Source: an uncultured Turicimonas sp.
Lineage (GTDB): Bacteria; Pseudomonadota; Gammaproteobacteria; Burkholderiales; Burkholderiaceae_F
Length of the DNA: 60,709 nt
NCBI GenBank assembly: GCA_947854175.1
Contig: CANTYJ010000054.1
Coordinates: 1 to 60,709 of the forward strand
Reading direction: 5' to 3'
Shown: piece by piece, positions 29,708 through 38,605 of the stretch
Position numbering within the stretch: position 1 is the stretch's first letter
Layout: each line of letters starts with the position of its first letter
Notes under the pieces: model-generated
Database searches by the model: none
What the model saw: only the letters and a program-made list of their open reading frames with translations
What the model was told of the DNA's origin: nothing
Made by a program: the position numbers and the translations under genes

Positions 29708-30800
29708 TTTCAACCTCAATACTTATTTGTGTACACGGGTCATAGGAAGCAACCACTGCGTATACTAGATTAGCTAATTCGTTTTCGTTAGAAGCCGATA
29801 TTCCTTTTAAAGATTCTAAAAATTCAGGAGAATCAGTTACGTTGATTTCCGTCGGAGTAAGAATCTTATAGTCCTCCACAGAGTGGCCGTCATTGCTGAT
29901 TTTGCAATAATGGAGTAAAAGACCTCTGGAGTTCTGAACCGCACTGACGGCGCAGCCTTTCTCAAGCTGTAATGCGCAGACAGAGTCGTCCTCCGGCGTG
30001 TCATTCATTAATGAAACTATCAATTCAACAAAACGTGCACAAGTTCTTGAATAAGCAGTATCTCCGTCTTTTTGGAGCAGGTATGCGATCAGAGGATCTT
30101 TTCTTTGTCTGGCGATTGCACCGGTTAAATGTTTAGCAACAAACCTTTCTTTGTGTGGTTTCAACCACTCTTTTTTTTCTTTGAAATCTTCAAGAAGAAT
30201 CGCAGTCGATTTCTTAAGAAGGGGAAGGGTTGACCATCCAAGATAACGGTAATCATTTAACGTTACGAAAATTGCCGGTACGTTATCAATATATGATCTA
30301 TTAAAACCGTTTAAAAGATCTTGCTCCCAGTCTTCATGAAAGTCTTTTAAAAGCAAAGGTAGTGCAAGTTCATTAAGTTGTCTTTTACCGTTCTTGATAG
30401 CTTCCGGTGAATTCAGGTCGATCTTTTTTAGTTTCACTATTTCATTTCGAATAGCAACGATCTGCTTAATGTTCGCTTTTCTGAAATTTTCAGGTGCCAA
30501 CTGAAGAAGAAAATACCGTATTCCTTCATTGATGATTTCAAGATAATTCAACCACTGGCATTGCGCAACCAAGGAGGGATTTAAAGTACCGGCAGCTGCA
30601 GCTAAACAAAGGCGGGCGCCCGATGATTGAGAGTCGGGACAGAGTGAAAACAATGTAGAGCAAAGATCAATAACCTCCTGTGGACTTTTATTAAGGAAAA
30701 GTTTTTCGACATGAACTTCCGAAGTCGCATGAAGAAATGCTTCCTTAACTGAATAGTCTTCAGCTTTCACTTTGATTTTAATGTCCCCGATAAAACTCAA
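29700..30800 (-). CDS. hoxV: HoxV/HupK-like hydrogenase assembly protein (large-subunit homologue)
   Basis: The 366-residue protein is a distant relative of the NiFe large subunit that lost the active site. A degenerate N-terminal motif (CSTLFSLCPDSQSSGARLC, about residues 47-65) stands where RxCGxC would be. A single ASYDPCTQISIEV at the C terminus stands where DPCxxC would be, with no cleavable tail. HupK/HoxV proteins are thought to be scaffolds on which the Fe(CN)2CO unit is transferred during maturation of oxygen-tolerant enzymes. The gene sits between hoxT and hypA, as in Ralstonia. Identification relies on this synteny plus the motif remnants. Confidence 0.8.
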   Translation of the reverse strand: MSFIGDIKIKVKAEDYSVKEAFLHATSEVHVEKLFLNKSPQEVIDLCSTLFSLCPDSQSSGARLCLAAAAGTLNPSLVAQCQWLNYLEIINEGIRYFLLQLAPENFRKANIKQIVAIRNEIVKLKKIDLNSPEAIKNGKRQLNELALPLLLKDFHEDWEQDLLNGFNRSYIDNVPAIFVTLNDYRYLGWSTLPLLKKSTAILLEDFKEKKEWLKPHKERFVAKHLTGAIARQRKDPLIAYLLQKDGDTAYSRTCARFVELIVSLMNDTPEDDSVCALQLEKGCAVSAVQNSRGLLLHYCKISNDGHSVEDYKILTPTEINVTDSPEFLESLKGISASNENELANLVYAVVASYDPCTQISIEVENA

Positions 30801-31384
30801 TTATTCTCTCCCATGTTTTCCTGTCCTAATATTTTCCTTCTCGAGACAGGTCTGTTTAAAGTATCTTCGACAGCTTCGGCAAGTGCTTCCTGGTTAATTT
30901 CACGTTTTGATTCTACTAACGGAGTACCTTCTTCTTCAGGGGCCTCGTCTTTCATGATTTCATCCAGTGCGGCAAAAGCAACTTCAATGGCCATCTTGTC
31001 GTCTTTTATCTCCTCTAAGGGAGACAAAAGAGAGCACATTTTGTATTCACCAAGAATTTTGTCCTTGACACTAATGAAATCATAAAGTCCCGCAGGAAAC
31101 TGATAATGAAGCTTTTTTCCTTCAGGAACTGATTTCCAGAAACCTTCCTCTCCTTCGCAAAGAATCAGGTTAATGGCCCAGGGCGTCACAATCACTCCGA
31201 ACCAGAAATGCGTCCATTTTTTGAATCCAATCGCATGAACCTTAACCTTAGGGTGAAGAAAGGGTAGGCCGTTCATCCGGTTTCGATAAATATATTTGAA
31301 TCCGGCCTCAAGGCGTTTGGAAGGATTTTCTTTCCAAATGCCTTGGGTTTCTCCGGGTTTTATATTATTCGTCGGATTTGACAT
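30797..31384 (-). CDS. hoxT: [NiFe]-hydrogenase assembly chaperone, HybE/HoxT family
   Basis: A 195-aa cytoplasmic protein. The core [35 protein letters not shown] and [20 protein letters not shown] matches the HybE/HupJ/HoxT family, whose members bind the Tat-signal-bearing small subunit during assembly. The C-terminal third (about 135-195) is acidic and poorly conserved. It overlaps the rubredoxin gene by about 20 bp and hoxV by 4 bp, so translation is coupled. Confidence 0.88.
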   Translation of the reverse strand: MSNPTNNIKPGETQGIWKENPSKRLEAGFKYIYRNRMNGLPFLHPKVKVHAIGFKKWTHFWFGVIVTPWAINLILCEGEEGFWKSVPEGKKLHYQFPAGLYDFISVKDKILGEYKMCSLLSPLEEIKDDKMAIEVAFAALDEIMKDEAPEEEGTPLVESKREINQEALAEAVEDTLNRPVSRRKILGQENMGENN

Positions 31385-31601
31385 AAGATTCAGGAACTAC
31401 CATAAAAAGTTCTTTTTCACATCCACAGACCGGGCAGCACCAGTAATCCGGAAGCTGTGAAAAAGGTGTGCCCGGCTCAATGTTCTGATCTTGGTCACCT
31501 TTTTCCGGTTGGTAGATGTAATGACAGACTTTGCATTCGAGATAGTCTGTATCTTTCAATTTAGAGGCGTCGCCCAAATAAGTACCTTCGAATCCGCTCA
31601 T
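31365..31601 (-). CDS. hoxR: Rubredoxin-type protein HoxR
   Basis: A 78-residue rubredoxin with the two iron-binding knuckles [10 protein letters not shown] (about 23-32) and [10 protein letters not shown]. Dedicated rubredoxins (HoxR/HupI) occur in operons of oxygen-exposed membrane-bound hydrogenases and support small-subunit cluster assembly in air. Its presence agrees with the six-cysteine small subunit in this locus. The start overlaps the stop of hoxQ by one base and the C terminus overlaps hoxT. Confidence 0.92.
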   Translation of the reverse strand: MSGFEGTYLGDASKLKDTDYLECKVCHYIYQPEKGDQDQNIEPGTPFSQLPDYWCCPVCGCEKELFMVVPESYVKSDE

Positions 31602-32503
31602 TAGTTCAACTCCACGGGATCTAATTCCCAGCTCTTAGTGACCCATTCAACGAGTTCTTTAATGCGGCCCACGGAGTCCAAAAGATCTTCAGAGGAGGCC
31701 AAAGCTTCTTCCGGCATTCCGCAAACAACAATCGTATTGAGGATCATTAGACGTGTCGGTGCATTATTGAAGTACTGAATTCTCCAAGCATGGCGAACAT
31801 CGGTTGAAAGAATATGGCAGTTACCGAAACCTCTGGACATCATATGGACAGCACCTACTCCTAAGGCCTCATCGATAATACTGTTATCCGCCGGTGTCAT
31901 TGGAAGGTGGCTCAAATTAAAGGTTTTAGCAGGAGCTCCGGGTTCCCAGTCAGAAAGAGCAACATTGAGCTCTGCAAGAATTGCTGGGCTGTTCATTGCT
32001 TCAGGATCGGACTCTGTCGGGTTTAAACCCTCTTTAGAAGTTAGATAGGCCGCTTCAGGCACACAAGCAGGAATAGCACTTACTTCTATCTGATCGGAGA
32101 TGGCCTTACCATCTTTGTAATAAACAACTCTCCAGACGCCGACAAAGATCGACTCCTGGATTCTTATTTCGTCAAAATTTTCCTGCGGGAATTTTACGAT
32201 GATAGAAACTTCACCTTCTCCTAGCATCTGGTTAACCAGATTAAGAGTAGCAGGATCTAAATGATTTAAAGCAAATGACGGACCGGGTGTGCCGGCATCG
32301 GCGTTCCATAAACGCATTTCTCTGTAGAGGTCAATAAATAGCTGACGACATCTTGTGGCAACAGCTTTGTCGCTGACATCGGGAGTATGGGGCTGCGAGA
32401 ATGTCTCAACTTCAAAAGGGACGCCGATTGTCATTGCCTTTTCTTCGTCAGGCTGGGAACCGGGACCAATAGCATGTACAGGAATATTAATAGGTTTTTT
32501 CAT
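31601..32503 (-). CDS. hoxQ: Hydrogenase expression/formation protein HoxQ (HyaF family)
   Basis: The 300-aa protein belongs to the HyaF/HupH/HoxQ family; [22 protein letters not shown] and [22 protein letters not shown] are its duplicated core elements, near residues 80 and 215. Known members act as chaperones for the Tat-exported small subunit, with HoxO. It is located between hoxO and hoxR exactly as in Ralstonia. The start ATG is 5 bp downstream of the hoxO stop. Confidence 0.9.
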   Translation of the reverse strand: MKKPINIPVHAIGPGSQPDEEKAMTIGVPFEVETFSQPHTPDVSDKAVATRCRQLFIDLYREMRLWNADAGTPGPSFALNHLDPATLNLVNQMLGEGEVSIIVKFPQENFDEIRIQESIFVGVWRVVYYKDGKAISDQIEVSAIPACVPEAAYLTSKEGLNPTESDPEAMNSPAILAELNVALSDWEPGAPAKTFNLSHLPMTPADNSIIDEALGVGAVHMMSRGFGNCHILSTDVRHAWRIQYFNNAPTRLMILNTIVVCGMPEEALASSEDLLDSVGRIKELVEWVTKSWELDPVELN

Positions 32504-32508
32504 GATGT

Positions 32509-32952
32509 TTAGCAGGATTTAATCGGAATACCAATGGATGGTGGGAACGATGGAGATCTTTGAATAATTTCATCTATCTCCTTAATTAGTTCTGACCAAA
32601 GTCTGAGGCCGTCGACAGCACCGAGATAGGCTCCGTCTCTGACGAATACTAAGGCCGGCCAGCGTTTAAATCCGTATATTTGTGAAAGTTTTCTGGCATG
32701 AGGGGGGCAGACAACAGCTTTGTTCTCGATTAACTTGCAGGCTTTTGCAATTTCCGGGGCGATGACGAGTCCGTCCATTGTCTCTTTCATTCTGTTCGGA
32801 TCTTCAATGAACAATATCATTGAGAGTCCGGGCTTTTTTAGAAAAGCTTCGTAAGTATCCGGATCGATGCGCTCAAATCCGTCTTCTTCAACCATTCTTG
32901 TAAAGATTGGGTGAGTAAATAAATCAATTTTTTTTGAAGTACCAATAAGCAT
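32509..32952 (-). CDS. hoxO: Hydrogenase accessory protein HoxO (HyaE family)
   Basis: HyaE/HoxO proteins have a thioredoxin-like fold without the CxxC redox pair and bind the Tat signal peptide of the small subunit. At 147 aa it has the expected length. The conserved end FKRWPALVFVRDGAYLGAVDGLRLWSELI is seen, along with CPPHARKLSQIYG. It starts 2 bp after the hoxL stop and is followed by hoxQ. Confidence 0.88.
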   Translation of the reverse strand: MLIGTSKKIDLFTHPIFTRMVEEDGFERIDPDTYEAFLKKPGLSMILFIEDPNRMKETMDGLVIAPEIAKACKLIENKAVVCPPHARKLSQIYGFKRWPALVFVRDGAYLGAVDGLRLWSELIKEIDEIIQRSPSFPPSIGIPIKSC

Positions 32953-32954
32953 TT

Positions 32955-33269
32955 TTATCTCTTTTGTAATTGAGCTGCTAAATGAGGTGGAAGTTTCCCT
33001 GTATTGGCAGTGATATCAGCAAAAGCATCGTCTTCAGCCGTTTTCCCATTCATAACTGATTCCAAAGCATCCAATGCCTTATCCACTTGTCCGGCTCTGT
33101 CTTCTGTAATAATTTCGGTGGCCATACCGTTCCAAGCCAGCACCCACTGACCCGGTTCTACCGGACCAATCATCATGATGTCGAGTTTTTCTTTCTGCCC
33201 TCTTCCTTCGCAAATTGCGACACCCTCATCAGGCAGTGAAAGAACTTTCATTGGAATACCAATACACAT
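32955..33269 (-). CDS. hoxL: HypC/HybG-family chaperone HoxL
   Basis: This second HypC-type chaperone has 104 aa and opens MCIGIPMKVLSLPDEGVAIC with the essential Cys at position 2. In Ralstonia HoxL is specific for the membrane-bound enzyme and acts alongside HypC. The C-terminal extension beyond the usual ~75 residues (LESVMNGKTAEDDAFADITA and after) is typical of HoxL/HupF types. The gene starts 1 bp after the hoxM stop. Confidence 0.93.
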   Translation of the reverse strand: MCIGIPMKVLSLPDEGVAICEGRGQKEKLDIMMIGPVEPGQWVLAWNGMATEIITEDRAGQVDKALDALESVMNGKTAEDDAFADITANTGKLPPHLAAQLQKR

Positions 33270-33270
33270 A

Positions 33271-33909
33271 TTATTTGCCTGCGTCTTTTGTTTGAATGAA
33301 TGCGTAACGACGATCCCCGTTTCTGTCGGCTGCTTCCTGAGAGGGACGGCCTTTTTCGTAAGCTTCCATATTTAAGGCAGAAGATTCGTTAAGAGGGCGA
33401 ACTGTTTCATTGGGCGTTCTTTCTCTTAAAGCGACACCCCAGCTTTTCAATTCTTCGAAGGCGGCTTGAACGGCCGGATCTAATTGAGCTTTTGCCTGGT
33501 CTGACAAAGATCCGCCGTAGTCATCCAGTAAAACCGGCTGAAAACCAATAACAACGAGCTTATCCGGTGCCGACATACGCAGATTAGCGGCAACCAATAA
33601 GTCATTCATGCCGTCCTGGTGGGGAGAAAGCTTTGTAGAGGTCCAAAGAGCAATTTCTTTGTCGTGTAATACTTTTAATTCGCCCGGTTTGCCCTTGAAG
33701 TCACAGCAATCAAAAACAAGAAGTTTTTCACAACGACAAATGTCATCGAAGAGGTACATTCCTAACGTACCACCATCCATAATCTTATCGTTTGGGTTCA
33801 CTAAATCGTATTTTTTGTGGAATTGTTCAACCGCACGAACCCCGAATCCTTCGTCAGCCCATAAGATGTTTCCAATTCCAAGAATTAATGTTGGAGTTTC
33901 TTTTGCCAT
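33271..33909 (-). CDS. hoxM: Hydrogenase maturation endopeptidase HoxM (HyaD/HybD family)
   Basis: This protease removes the C-terminal tail of the large subunit once nickel is inserted. The fold and nickel-sensing residues are visible: LGIGNILWADEGFGVRAVE with Glu20, Asp67 in LVFDCCDF, and His97 in KLSPHQDG (compare Glu16, Asp62, His93 of HybD). Its substrate tail is the 15 residues after His571 of HoxG. At 212 aa it is longer than HybD (164) because of a C-terminal extension of unknown role. It opens the second half of the locus, 370 bp downstream of the HigA-like gene, and has no clear ribosome binding site; the TGTAAC inverted repeat occupies that position. Confidence 0.93.
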   Translation of the reverse strand: MAKETPTLILGIGNILWADEGFGVRAVEQFHKKYDLVNPNDKIMDGGTLGMYLFDDICRCEKLLVFDCCDFKGKPGELKVLHDKEIALWTSTKLSPHQDGMNDLLVAANLRMSAPDKLVVIGFQPVLLDDYGGSLSDQAKAQLDPAVQAAFEELKSWGVALRERTPNETVRPLNESSALNMEAYEKGRPSQEAADRNGDRRYAFIQTKDAGK

Positions 33910-34280
33910 ATTGATAATGTAACTGTTAGTGTTACAGGGATTAATTAGAGAGATTATAAGATAAATCTAGGTAAAAACGCTTGGTATTCAGAGAGCTTCA
34001 TCTATCCGTATTACTTAAAATTAATTATCCACGTATAAGAAAATTTGAGCTTCGGTCTTCCTAATTGAAACCAAATAAGTAATAACTCTTTCATTCTTAG
34101 AGGTAATACTTATATCTTCTTGAGAATATTTTTTAGTAGGTACTCTATTAAAGAGCGTTTTCTAATCAATGTAGAAAAAGCAAAGTGAATTTCCAAATTG
34201 GGCAGATTCAAAAATTAACGTTGCGTAAAACACAATAATAGGAACCGGGATAAAAATAAAACTCCTTCTAGGAGGAGCTT
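33910..34280. promoter_or_regulatory. Internal promoter region of the hydrogenase locus (371 bp, no gene)
   Basis: Read on the minus strand, a perfect TATAAT occurs at 33958-33953. The inverted repeat TGTAAC-N7-GTTACA (33918-33936) lies just downstream, 9-27 bases before the hoxM ATG, in the position of a repressor operator or an mRNA leader hairpin. The -35 (AGCGTT, 17-bp spacer) is poor, as expected for a regulated promoter. The rest is AT-rich with no gene visible. Together with the upstream terminator this suggests that hoxM-hypE is a separate transcription unit. Confidence 0.5.
34250..34277 (-). terminator. Terminator after the HigA-like gene
   Basis: Minus strand: CTCCT, loop, AGGAG followed by TTTTATTTTTAT. 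The five-base-pair core is short but the T run is good. It separates the structural genes plus higA from the maturation genes. Confidence 0.6.
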
Positions 34281-34625
34281 TCATGTGGGAGGATTATTCT
34301 TCTCTCTTTTCTCTTTTTCTAATTCCTGGTAAAGATCCCAGTGCATTTGAAGCGTCAGCCAGAACTCAGGATCCGTATCAAAAAATCTGGCTAATTTAAT
34401 TGCGGTAGAAGGAGTGATAGCACGTTTGCCGACGACCAGCTCGTTGACTCTTCGTCTGGAGATGCCAAGGGCTCTGGCTAAATGCGCTTGTGAAATAGAT
34501 AATGGCTGCAAAAATCTGGAATCTAAAAAGGTTCCGGGATGAGGCGCGCTTCTGGAGGATTTCAACAAACTAAAACCGTTTGTTTTTACACGACCGAATC
34601 CCTTTTTAGTGATTTCTGCAGCCAT
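34281..34625 (-). CDS. HigA-family (XRE-type) helix-turn-helix protein, no toxin partner
   Basis: The 114-aa protein has the HigA/VapI addiction-module antitoxin core: HPGTFLDSRFLQPLSISQAH, LARALGISRRRVNELVVGKR, AITPSTAIKLARFFDTDPEF and WLTLQMHWDL, residues ~28-104, with ~27 extra residues at the N terminus. No HigB or RelE-like toxin is encoded beside it on either strand. It begins 12 bp after the cytochrome b gene stop, so it looks like part of the hydrogenase operon, and a terminator follows. It has probably been adopted as a transcription regulator (inference); an orphaned antitoxin left by loss of its toxin is the alternative. Confidence 0.88.
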   Translation of the reverse strand: MAAEITKKGFGRVKTNGFSLLKSSRSAPHPGTFLDSRFLQPLSISQAHLARALGISRRRVNELVVGKRAITPSTAIKLARFFDTDPEFWLTLQMHWDLYQELEKEKREKNNPPT

Positions 34626-34637
34626 TTTTAGTTCGGT

Positions 34638-35381
34638 TTATTTACCGCCGTATACCTTATCAATCTCAGCTTGTGAGAATTGAGGTTCCTTGAAGTAACG
34701 GATACCGTTGATCATAGTGGAAGTCTGTGTACCGCCGCCCATGATGTCTTCACGGAAGCTCATGTACAAGTGAGCGCAAAGGAAGATACAGATGTAATAC
34801 ATCAGCAAGTGATGAGCTGTTCTCACTGGTTGAGGACCACCCATCCATTCGGTAACCCAACCGAAGTATGTCATCCAACCGGTGTCCCATCCCCATTGCT
34901 GAGCATAAAGACCGAAGCCGGTAATAATGATTGCAATACTTCCTACAATGTACATCAGGCACATGGCTGTCTGAGCCAACGGATTGTGACCGACATATTC
35001 TTTAGGATGTTTGTTGAGGAAAAGGTAGTAAGCTGCACAGCCGAAAATACCTTTAAGCCACATAACGTCCCAGAAAGGAAGAATGAAGATCATTCTGGCA
35101 TACTTGTTGCCGACGAATGCCCAATAAATACGGTAAATCAATAAAGCCGTAAATATCATGGCACAAACTAAGTGAATGAGGATAATGTGGCCGAAGAAAT
35201 AAGTGCTCCATGTATCCGCATAGTTAGCAATCGGAGGCCAACCGATCAAAAAACCGGTTATGCATAAGAGGAAAAAGCAGATTGCTTGTGCCCAGTGCCA
35301 GAATCTCACCGGGGCCTCGTACACATACACAGGCTCGATCGGTCCTTCCATTATTTCATATGACCATTTCGAGATTTTCAT
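34638..35381 (-). CDS. hoxZ: Ni/Fe-hydrogenase b-type cytochrome subunit (HoxZ/HyaC)
   Basis: This dihaem cytochrome b anchors the hydrogenase in the inner membrane and passes electrons to quinone. At 247 aa it has about four membrane helices. Likely haem ligands are in APVRFWHWAQAICFF (residues ~25-39), the ILIHLVCAMIF helix, and the RTAHHLLMYYICIFLCAHLY segment in the C-terminal third. It lies 14 bp after the large-subunit stop, in the standard K-G-Z order. Confidence 0.95.
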   Translation of the reverse strand: MKISKWSYEIMEGPIEPVYVYEAPVRFWHWAQAICFFLLCITGFLIGWPPIANYADTWSTYFFGHIILIHLVCAMIFTALLIYRIYWAFVGNKYARMIFILPFWDVMWLKGIFGCAAYYLFLNKHPKEYVGHNPLAQTAMCLMYIVGSIAIIITGFGLYAQQWGWDTGWMTYFGWVTEWMGGPQPVRTAHHLLMYYICIFLCAHLYMSFREDIMGGGTQTSTMINGIRYFKEPQFSQAEIDKVYGGK

Positions 35382-35395
35382 AAAATCCCCCTTAA

Positions 35396-37156
35396 TTAAC
35401 GAACTTGAACTTCGCAGAGTTCCTGTCCTTCAGTAGACATAACGTGAGTAGCACAAGCCAGGCACGGGTCGAAACTATGGATAGTACGCAAAATTTCGAG
35501 AGGCTGATTTGCAACTGCTACAGGGGTACCAAGCAAAGCTGCTTCGTATGCACCAAGTTGACCCTTCGGATCTCTTGGAGAAGCGTTCCAAGTTGACGGA
35601 ACAACAGCCTGCCAGTTTGCGATAACGCCGTCTTTAATGACACACCAGTGTCCCAAAGCACCGCGAGGAGCTTCTGCTGGACCAACACCTTTACATTCTA
35701 AAGGCCATGTACTCGGTTCCCATTTGTCCATATTGGCAGCAACTTCGTCACCGGCCTTAATGTTGGCTTCGAGCTCGTCAACCAGACGGAGCATTTCACG
35801 TGCCATCATACGGGCTTCCAGGCAGCGGGCAAGTGTACGGCCTAATGTGGAGAACAGAGCTTGAACAGGTACACCGGCTTTAGAGAGGGCTTCGTTAACA
35901 AGCTCAGTCTGTTCAGGCATCTTCTTGGCGTATGCAACAACCATACGTGCGAGAGGACCTGTTTCCATGGCGTGACCCTTCCAGCGAGGAGCCTTAATCC
36001 AAGAATAACGGCTTTCAGCACCAAGCCACTTAATGTCAGTCTTAGTACCTTCAGAACCGGCACCAAGTTCGAACTTCGGATCAGTAATACCATCCCATGG
36101 ATGCAAGCCGGCATCCGGTTGCGGATACTGGTACCAGGAGTGATCAACGAACTCTTTAATCTGTTCCGGATCCTTGAGGTCAACCGGATGAATCTCATCG
36201 AGTTTGCCGTCAATAATTGCACCGTTAGGCATTAACAGACTCTTTTCGGACCAGTCGTTGGCGTATCTCGGGAAATCTCCGTAGCAGAGCAAGTTCTTGT
36301 TGGAGAGTCCTCCTCCGATCTTAAACCAGTCTTTGTAGAATGGTGCCATTGCCATTAAGTCAGGATAATAAACTTCTTCTGTGAACTTAATAGTGTCTTT
36401 GGCGATATCGCGGATGTAGTTCATCCACACCTGGTTGACCATTGTGCCCTGAGCGCCGGTGTCGTTCATGTTGATTGGGCATGGTACTCCGCCAACGAGA
36501 TAGTTCGGGTGAGGGTTCTTACCACCGAGGATAGTGTGAACTTTTATGATTTCTCTCTGATAGTCCAAGCTTTCGAGGTAGTGAGTGACACCGAGAAGGT
36601 TAACTTCAGGAGGAAGTTTATAGGCAGGATTGCCCCAATAAGCATTAGCAAAAATGCCTAATTGGCCGCTGGCAACAAATTTTTTAAGTCTGTCCTGAAC
36701 TTCTTTGAAGTAAGCCGGAGAAGACAGTGCGTGGTTGGAGATAGCGACCTGGATTTCGCTCGTCTTCTTCGGATCTGCATTCAATGCGCTGACGATATCG
36801 ATCCAGTCAAGACCGTGTAACTGATAGAAGTGAGTTAAGTGGTCCTGGCAGTAAAGAGTAGCATTGATGAGGTTACGGATGATGTTGGCGTTCTTCGGGA
36901 TCTGAATTCCGAGAGCATCTTCAACAGCACGGACGGCAGATAAAGCGTGAATACCGGTACAAACACCGCAAATACGTTCAACGAAAGCCCATGCATCGCG
37001 AGGATCTCTGCCTTTCAGAATAACTTCAAGGCCTCGCCACATTGTTCCTGTAGACATGGCGTCAACAATGACGTTGTTGTCGTCCATGACAGCTTGCATA
37101 CGTAAGTGACCTTCGATACGGGTGATCGGGTCAACAACAATTTTTTGGTTTGCCAT
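35396..37156 (-). CDS. hoxG: [NiFe]-hydrogenase large subunit (HoxG/HyaB)
   Basis: This is the catalytic subunit, which oxidises H2 at the NiFe(CN)2CO site. The four nickel cysteines are Cys63 and Cys66 ([12 protein letters not shown]) and Cys565 and Cys568 (DPCLACATH). The mature protein should end at His571, with a 15-residue tail ([15 protein letters not shown]) removed by HoxM. At 586 aa it is close to the Ralstonia and E. coli Hyd-1 proteins, and [11 protein letters not shown] and [18 protein letters not shown] also match. The ATG overlaps the small-subunit stop by one base (TAATG), so the two are made together. No signal peptide; it is exported with the small subunit. Confidence 0.98.
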   Translation of the reverse strand: MANQKIVVDPITRIEGHLRMQAVMDDNNVIVDAMSTGTMWRGLEVILKGRDPRDAWAFVERICGVCTGIHALSAVRAVEDALGIQIPKNANIIRNLINATLYCQDHLTHFYQLHGLDWIDIVSALNADPKKTSEIQVAISNHALSSPAYFKEVQDRLKKFVASGQLGIFANAYWGNPAYKLPPEVNLLGVTHYLESLDYQREIIKVHTILGGKNPHPNYLVGGVPCPINMNDTGAQGTMVNQVWMNYIRDIAKDTIKFTEEVYYPDLMAMAPFYKDWFKIGGGLSNKNLLCYGDFPRYANDWSEKSLLMPNGAIIDGKLDEIHPVDLKDPEQIKEFVDHSWYQYPQPDAGLHPWDGITDPKFELGAGSEGTKTDIKWLGAESRYSWIKAPRWKGHAMETGPLARMVVAYAKKMPEQTELVNEALSKAGVPVQALFSTLGRTLARCLEARMMAREMLRLVDELEANIKAGDEVAANMDKWEPSTWPLECKGVGPAEAPRGALGHWCVIKDGVIANWQAVVPSTWNASPRDPKGQLGAYEAALLGTPVAVANQPLEILRTIHSFDPCLACATHVMSTEGQELCEVQVR

Positions 37157-38256
37157 TATAAGTCTGCTCCCATATCTTTATTAACTTCTTTGCTCTTAGC
37201 TCTGGCTACGGCGCTGGCTGCAACGTGAACTGCAATAGCTGCACCGACCACACCTAAGGCTGCCAAACCTACGCGGTCAGCTGTGGCCTGAATTCCAAGT
37301 CCCCAGCTCGGAGGAAGGATGGTAGGTTCATGAGCGTAGAAGGAACCTTTATCCCAGAAATCAGCTTCTGAACATGCAAGGCATGGATGGCCTGATTGAA
37401 CCGGCCAAGACAAAGCTTCATTCCATCTAATAGCGGAACATGAGTTGTAAGTGATTGGGCCTTTGCAGCCGACTTTGTACAAACAGTAACCCAATTTAGC
37501 ACCGATATCATCGAATTTTTCAACGAACTGGCCGGCGTCAAAGTGAGCTCTTCTGTAGCACTTGTCGTGAATTCTCTGACCGTAGAACATCTTCGGACGA
37601 AGTTGTCCGTCAACCGGAGGCAAACGATCGTATGTCAACATGTATGTGATGACACCAGTCATAACTTCAGGAATCGGGGGGCAACCCGGTACACGGATAA
37701 TCGGTTTGTCTTTAATTACGTCAGTAATTGGAACAGATTTTGTCGGGTTCGGTTTTGCTGTGTTAATACAGCCCCAGGATGCGCAGGAACCCCAAGCGAT
37801 GATAGCTTTGGCCCCTTTAGCGCAGTGCATGAGTTTTTCAATAAACGGTTTTCCTCCGGGGATACAGAAGACACCGTCATCTCCCAGGCAAGGAGAACCT
37901 TCAACAGCAAGGATGTAGTTGCCGTCGAATTTCTTCATAACATTTTCAAGAGCTTCATGATCTTGTTCTCCGGCTGCTGCCATGAGAGTGTCATCATAAG
38001 CCAATGAAATCATTGAAAGAATAACGTCCTTTACCAAAGGATGATAGGAACGAATAAAGGATTCAGTACAGCAAGTACATTCCAAACCATGGAGCCAGAT
38101 AACAGGAGTTCTTGGCTTAGTTTCCATAGCGTGGGCAATATCGGCTGCACCGGAAGCACCCAATCCGAGGGAAGCAGCTGTCAAGGAACAGAATTTAAGA
38201 AAACTCCGTCTTGAGACACCTTGTCGCCGCATCATTTCATAGTTAGTTTCTGTCAT
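37156..38256 (-). CDS. hoxK: [NiFe]-hydrogenase small subunit, six-cysteine proximal-cluster type (HoxK/HyaA)
   Basis: This 366-aa electron-transfer subunit has a Tat signal (SRRSFLKFC, Arg16-Arg17, cleavage probably after AHA43). The cysteines around the proximal cluster are Cys60, Cys62 and Cys63 (ECTCC), Cys158 and Cys163 (GSCASWGC) and Cys192 (PGCPP). Subtracting 43 gives 17, 19, 20, 115, 120 and 149, exactly the six ligands of the [4Fe-3S] cluster of oxygen-tolerant enzymes. Distal and medial cluster regions ([39 protein letters not shown]) are intact. A C-terminal hydrophobic helix ([20 protein letters not shown]) anchors it. It is the first gene of the locus. Confidence 0.97.
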   Translation of the reverse strand: MTETNYEMMRRQGVSRRSFLKFCSLTAASLGLGASGAADIAHAMETKPRTPVIWLHGLECTCCTESFIRSYHPLVKDVILSMISLAYDDTLMAAAGEQDHEALENVMKKFDGNYILAVEGSPCLGDDGVFCIPGGKPFIEKLMHCAKGAKAIIAWGSCASWGCINTAKPNPTKSVPITDVIKDKPIIRVPGCPPIPEVMTGVITYMLTYDRLPPVDGQLRPKMFYGQRIHDKCYRRAHFDAGQFVEKFDDIGAKLGYCLYKVGCKGPITYNSCSAIRWNEALSWPVQSGHPCLACSEADFWDKGSFYAHEPTILPPSWGLGIQATADRVGLAALGVVGAAIAVHVAASAVARAKSKEVNKDMGADL

Positions 38257-38605
38257 AGAAGCAATTCCATCAGTTACTAGGTTATTGCGGGTTCATCAAT
38301 GTGAACATCTCACTAAACTGTAACTCTAAACGTAAACATATTTAAGATAAAGAACCTAATTTGGGTTTTGCATTTATTCAAATGGTTATTGCAAAATTTA
38401 GTTTGATTCGGTAACGGATAGAGTTACATTTTCTTTTTTTGCCAGATAGAGCTCATAATGGCCGACTTGCTTACTCTTAGATTTAAGACGAAATAGGCGC
38501 CGCTTATACGAGAAATAACCCGATGAGAAGAAGATGAACTAAGGTTAATTTAATGGTGGGTTCATAAACTTCCCAAATTGAAAAAGCACAACGATATTTG
38601 ACCCC
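38257..38605. promoter_or_regulatory. Divergent control region between hydrogenase and ccm operons (349 bp)
   Basis: No gene is present. Several inverted repeats occur: GTTCA-N6-TGAAC at 38291-38306, the imperfect TGTAAC-N7-GTAAAC at 38319-38337, CATTT-N4-AAATG at 38371-38384, and GTAAC-N7-GTTAC at 38411-38427. The last has the same arms and spacing as the element upstream of hoxM. I could not assign -35/-10 boxes for either direction with confidence, and I saw no sigma54 GG-N10-GC element. Confidence 0.45.

Noticed and set aside
34680..35144. Plus-strand 154-codon open frame opposite hoxZ
   Set aside because: It is antisense to a well-conserved cytochrome b gene and its composition does not resemble a real protein.
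37543..38007. Plus-strand 154-codon open frame opposite hoxK
   Set aside because: It is the complement of the conserved small-subunit gene; no start signal or protein similarity.
38257..38605. Sigma54 promoter for hoxK as in Ralstonia
   Set aside because: No GG-N10-GC element with the expected flanks was seen on the minus strand, and no NtrC-type activator is encoded in the window.
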